DNA of 49,260 nt from Azolla pinnata. Its lineage: Eukaryota > Streptophyta > Polypodiopsida > Salviniales > Salviniaceae. Shown in pieces: positions 46,131 through 49,260 of this stretch. The translations under genes and the position numbers were made by a program. The notes beneath the pieces were generated by a model. That model made no database searches. It was not told the DNA's origin and saw only the letters and a list, made by a program, of their open reading frames with translations. The stretch spans positions 4,135-53,394 of the forward strand of contig JBBBWG010029388.1 of the NCBI GenBank assembly GCA_037176905.1, in the 5' to 3' direction. Numbering within the stretch: the stretch's first letter is position 1; each line of letters opens with the position of its first letter.

Positions 46131-46770
46131 AGCTGGGTTTTCTGGGTTGGAAGCTCAAAGCTTGCTCGTGGATCTACGCCGATGCCCCGAGTTAAATTAT
46201 AACCCATCGATCGTTTTGATCAGGTTCGAACGAGCGTTTTCGTCCATCGTCATCGATCCTGTTTTTCTTGCACGTTCGAATTGTGGCGAGATCACTGAGC
46301 TCGCTTTGGTGCGAAATCGAGCTCCTTGCATGCAATATATGCTCATATCGCATCTGCACCGCGATTGAACCCAGGTAGATATCGAATCAAATCCGGCTAC
46401 AAATAGATGCATAAGAATACGGAACCCATTGAACTATTGCACCCCCACATCATACCAGGGTGGTGGTTTTTTTTTTCTTCTCGTTTTGCCTCCTTCAATC
46501 GCATCACAATAATGCAATGCAAACTCGTAGCAATTACCCGCTTCGATCGAGAGCATGCATTTCTCTCGACATTGTGCATCTTTGATCATTCCCCCCTGAT
46601 CCGTCGATCCTCTACTGAGAGAACCAAACTCTTAACACCATGTAGCTGGGCGAGTGCTGCAGTGCATGATTCCATCGCGAGTACCTCTCTGGTTGTGATG
46701 CAGTGATCAAATATCATGGATGATGAAGGAGCAAGATGGATCGATCCGGATCAGGTAATATGGTACTCTA

Positions 46771-46800
46771 GATAGATAGACATATAGATAGATAGATAGA
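46771..46800. repeat. (GATA)n microsatellite
   Basis: GATAGATAGA, an interruption (CATATA), then about four more GATA units. Confidence 0.85.
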
Positions 46801-47113
46801 TTGCTGGTTTTCATGCAGATTGATTACATTGGCGATTTGTTCCATCCGCAAATCCGAATTTTCAGAAGCATCAGATTCATCCCGTTAGGGTTTCTTCGAA
46901 TCCTGCTGCTAAATTAATCACCGATCACGGTTCTGCTCCGATCCTGCTGCTAAATTAATCGTCGATGATCCATGGCAAGCTGGTACGCATGATCAAGCGC
47001 TCTGCTTTATTGTACCTGAAGACCGTATCATCAGCGCCATCATCGCCATCGTCATCATCTGCGCCTCGACCGGCGTAGATGATCATACGATAACCCGCTT
47101 GATCTGCAGCGCA

Positions 47114-48881
47114 TCATGGGCTGTTGATCGATTGACGCCATGCAGGCGCTTCTGCTTGATGATCCATGCACGGCGCCGCCATCGATCCCCAGCTGCGCAA
47201 CCGATCCTCGCTCGTGGATTGATCTGCATGAATCTGCTGCAGGCCGTGTAAATCCCCACGATTATCACCCAGCTGCTGATGGATCTGATGACGATCTCGG
47301 CAGCTCCGATTTCGATCGATCCTCGGATCGGCGGAGGCAGCCGAAGCGGATCCGTGAGCTGATGCAGGGAATAGCATTGCGGGAGTAGCAGCGAGCTCGC
47401 AACAAAGATCCCGATCCATGGCATCGCCGCCCTGATCTGCTCCTTTGACGCAGGCGAGCTGGTGATGATCGCCTGCAGGAGGGTTCCAAGAAGCTGCCAT
47501 AGCTGGATGAGCAGAAGGAGGGCTGGCGGGTGGGGTTCGGAGGAGGAGATCAAGCTGCAGGTGGAGCTGGTGGAGGTTACAATTAGGGTTAGAAATTCCA
47601 GCTCCAATCTGCTGATCATGATCCCGATCCTGCTGCAGCTGGGCGGTGCTGCTGAAGCAGCCTAACCCGATCAAATCATGATCAAGGATCGGAGGATCGG
47701 CATCGCGGGGAGCTGGGGCGATCAGATCTTCTAGATCCAGATCCTCGAGATCGAACAGGTCGTCGAAACTCGGGTTGAATTGATCGTCATCATGCAGGAC
47801 GTCGTCCTCGCCGCGGCGAGCATCGTGCGGCGATGGAAGGGAAGGATCAGGATCATCGAGTCGAGCAGTTGCAGGCGGCGGCCGCTTGCAGGCGCTCTGA
47901 TCATGAGCATCATCAGCATCAGCATCGTCATCGCCATCATCTGCATAATTGGCTGAGTCCATATCGACGATCGGAAAATTAGGGTTGGGGTCATCCGGCG
48001 CAGCATCCGAAGTAGGGTTACTCGCAGAAGCGGCTGGATCATCAAAATCTGGGAAGATTAGGTCGAAGTCAGGGTCGATGTCGTCGAAGCCGGCGAAGGG
48101 AGGCCAGGTGTCGTCAAGAGCGACGAGGTCGCGGGCACCTGAATCCGGTTTAGGGCTCTGATGATGATGATGACGATGATGATGATGAGCGGCCGGGCTA
48201 GCGAAAGCAGTCGCAGGAATTAGGTCAAAATTAGGGTCGAGAGCAGCGAAATCGGGGCGCTGCAGCGGCGGCGTAGCAGTGATGATATTCTGGGCTGATT
48301 TGCCAGCGGCCGGGAGAGGTGGAAGATCATCGGGCAGGGGGAATTGCAGCTGAGTCAAGGCTGGGGCATGGATGCAGAAGCTAGGGTTTGCAGCAGCAGC
48401 AGCAGCGGGGAGAGTAGGGTTAAAGGGAGGTGCAGCAGGATTGGCCATAGCAGGCGGGCGGCAGCGATCCAACAAGCTGTCGGGGATATTGAGGTGGTCG
48501 GAATTGGGGCGGCTAAAGGCGTTGGGCAACCAGGAGGGCGCGACAGGGAAGGAAGCACAAGCAGGCGTGGTGGTGGAAGGGCCCAACCAGCTGGGGAAAG
48601 CGGCAAAGATGGGGTAGCTGCTGGGGAACCCTAAAACAGGGATTCCGGAGGAGGAGGAGGAGGAAGCAGAAGCAGAAGCAGAAGCAGAGGCAGAAGCAGA
48701 AGCTGAAGGCGGGGGCAGGAAGCGGAGGGGAAATGCAGAGATGAGCGGAGGTGCAGGAGCTGCAATGGGGACGTGGGCGATGGCAGGATGAAGCAGCGGC
48801 TGCAGGGGCGCGTCGTGATAGGAGGTCGGAGGCGGCGGCGGGCGCCGGGGCTTCCTGCGGCTCTTGGGCGGCGGGCGCGGC

Positions 48882-48926
<45 letters not shown>

Positions 48927-49260
48927 GGCGATGATGATCCGTGATCAGCAGCAGCAGCAGCGGCGGGCGATGATCCGTGATCAGCAGCAGCAGCGGCGGC
49001 GGGCGATGTTGATCCGTGATCAGCAGCAGCAGCAGCAGCGGGCGATGTTGATCCGTGATCAGCAGCAGCAGTAGAAGCAGCAGCAGCAGCAGCGGGCGAT
49101 GTTGATCCGTGATCAGCAGCAGCAGTAGAAGCAGCAGCAGCAGCAGCGGCGGCGGGCGATGTTGATCCGTGATCAGCAGCAGCAACAGAAGCAGCAGCAA
49201 CAGCGGCGAGTGAAGTTGATCCGTGATCAGCGCCGCCGCCACTTGCAGCGGCGGCGATGG
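47114..49260 (-). CDS. Unrecognised repeat protein: poly-Ala/DHGSTSP repeats, Pro-rich and acidic segments (5' end outside window)
   Basis: One minus-strand frame is open without a stop from the right edge to 47114 (about 715 codons), so the gene is partial at its 5' end. In order: at least seven alanine blocks separated by DHGS(T/S)(T/S)P-type units (48924-49260); a 14-alanine run; a basic-proline patch RPPPKSRRKPRRPPPPP; and an AS/S run. A Pro/Phe-rich section follows, then a His run (HHHHRHHHH) and a long acidic region with three related motifs (ALDPNFDLIP, DIDPDFDLIF, FNPSFDDLFDL). The C-terminal part is polar and Asp/His/Gln rich. The composition suggests an intrinsically disordered nuclear protein, perhaps with acidic activation segments, but no DNA-binding domain is seen and no family is recognised. 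The C-terminus may change if an intron lies before 47114. Confidence 0.6.
48661..48710. repeat. (GAAGCA)n microsatellite encoding Ala-Ser
   Basis: About seven GAAGCA hexamers. On the minus strand they read GCTTCT, giving an alternating Ala-Ser tract in the frame of the right-edge gene, followed by a serine run from TCC repeats. Confidence 0.85.
48883..49260. repeat. CAG-rich minisatellite with GGCGATGTTGATCCGTGATCAG spacers
   Basis: Seven spacers end in CGTGATCAG, with GATCAG at 48943, 48979, 49018, 49057, 49111, 49171 and 49225. Spacings are 36, 39, 39, 54, 60 and 54, all multiples of three. Between them lie CAG/CGG runs, some with TAGAAG. It begins with a pure CAG run (48883-48923). Confidence 0.95.

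Larger units (their letters stand above)
45562..47113. other. Intergenic region between MPP alpha and the right-edge gene
   Basis: It begins with the MPP alpha leader (GACA repeats near 45627-45646), then a degenerate repeat field (45720-46130), ordinary sequence, a GATA run (46771-46800) and GATC-rich DNA. A 42-codon frame starting at 47086 on the minus strand is acidic but has no support. The last part may be 3' UTR of the right-edge gene. Confidence 0.65.

Noticed and set aside
47000..47086. Acidic 42-codon minus-strand frame (MIIYAGRGADDDDGDDG)
   Set aside because: It is too short and built on GAT repeats. It could be part of a 3' UTR or a downstream exon of the right-edge gene, but nothing supports it.
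47114..48586. bZIP17/28-type transcription factor
   Set aside because: The acidic Asp/Phe motifs recall this family, but no basic region, leucine zipper or membrane segment was found on the strand within the window.
48631..49242. Leucine-rich minus-strand frame (ITDQHRPLLLL repeats)
   Set aside because: It is a shadow frame of the same repeats. It ends at 48631, whereas the Ala/DHGSTSP frame continues into a long non-repetitive open frame.
48883..49260. CRISPR-like array or plus-strand polyglutamine gene
   Set aside because: The units are trinucleotide-rich and vary in length. The plus-strand Gln frame stops at TAG in some units, while the minus-strand Ala frame stays open. The genome is a plant's.

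Overview
This is nuclear DNA from a land plant. Every recognisable gene is a eukaryotic plant gene with GT-AG introns, and there are interstitial TTTAGGG/TTAGGG telomere-type repeats, CTT/GAA microsatellites near gene starts and a PLS-type pentatricopeptide repeat gene. The style of the PPR protein, its intron and the compact introns elsewhere suggest a seed-free vascular plant such as a fern, but that is inference and the species cannot be fixed from this window. I see no bacterial-type operon, CRISPR array, tRNA, rRNA or intact transposon.

Layout, left to right: (1) 1-2169, minus, 5' part of a glutaredoxin-DEP(-DUF547) gene running off the left edge. (2) 4911-9229, minus, a six-exon class 3 lipase of the plastid lipase (PLIP) type, with two heat-shock-element-like clusters, a TATA-like box and a TTAGGG array in its promoter and leader. 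(3) 11054-17444, minus, condensin SMC2 in about 21 exons. (4) 19515-21838, plus, an SR45a/Tra2-like RNA-binding protein preceded by a telomere-motif minisatellite. (5) 24812-27486, minus, a protein phosphatase 1 catalytic subunit. (6) 28459-31495, plus, a PLS-class PPR gene with one intron and a short E region. (7) 32691-39446, minus, the U5 snRNP helicase BRR2 in two very long exons. (8) 40845-45561, minus, mitochondrial processing peptidase alpha subunit in 13 exons. (9) 47114-49260, minus, an unrecognised gene open to the right edge. It encodes poly-alanine blocks separated by a DHGS(T/S)SP-type repeat, followed by proline-rich and acidic segments.

The genes are ordinary housekeeping functions (redox, plastid lipids, chromosome condensation, splicing, phosphatase signalling, organelle RNA, mitochondrial import) with no evidence of a joint pathway. 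Two (SR45a-like and BRR2) act in pre-mRNA splicing and two (PPR and MPP alpha) in organelles. Exon junctions were worked out by hand from splice consensus, reading-frame phase and known family sequence. Within each multi-exon model the phases add up.

The most unusual material is non-coding or low complexity: tandem duplications of about 120-150 bp in introns and intergenic DNA (one triplicates a splice-acceptor region), telomere-motif minisatellites at gene fronts, and the in-frame repeat protein at the right edge.
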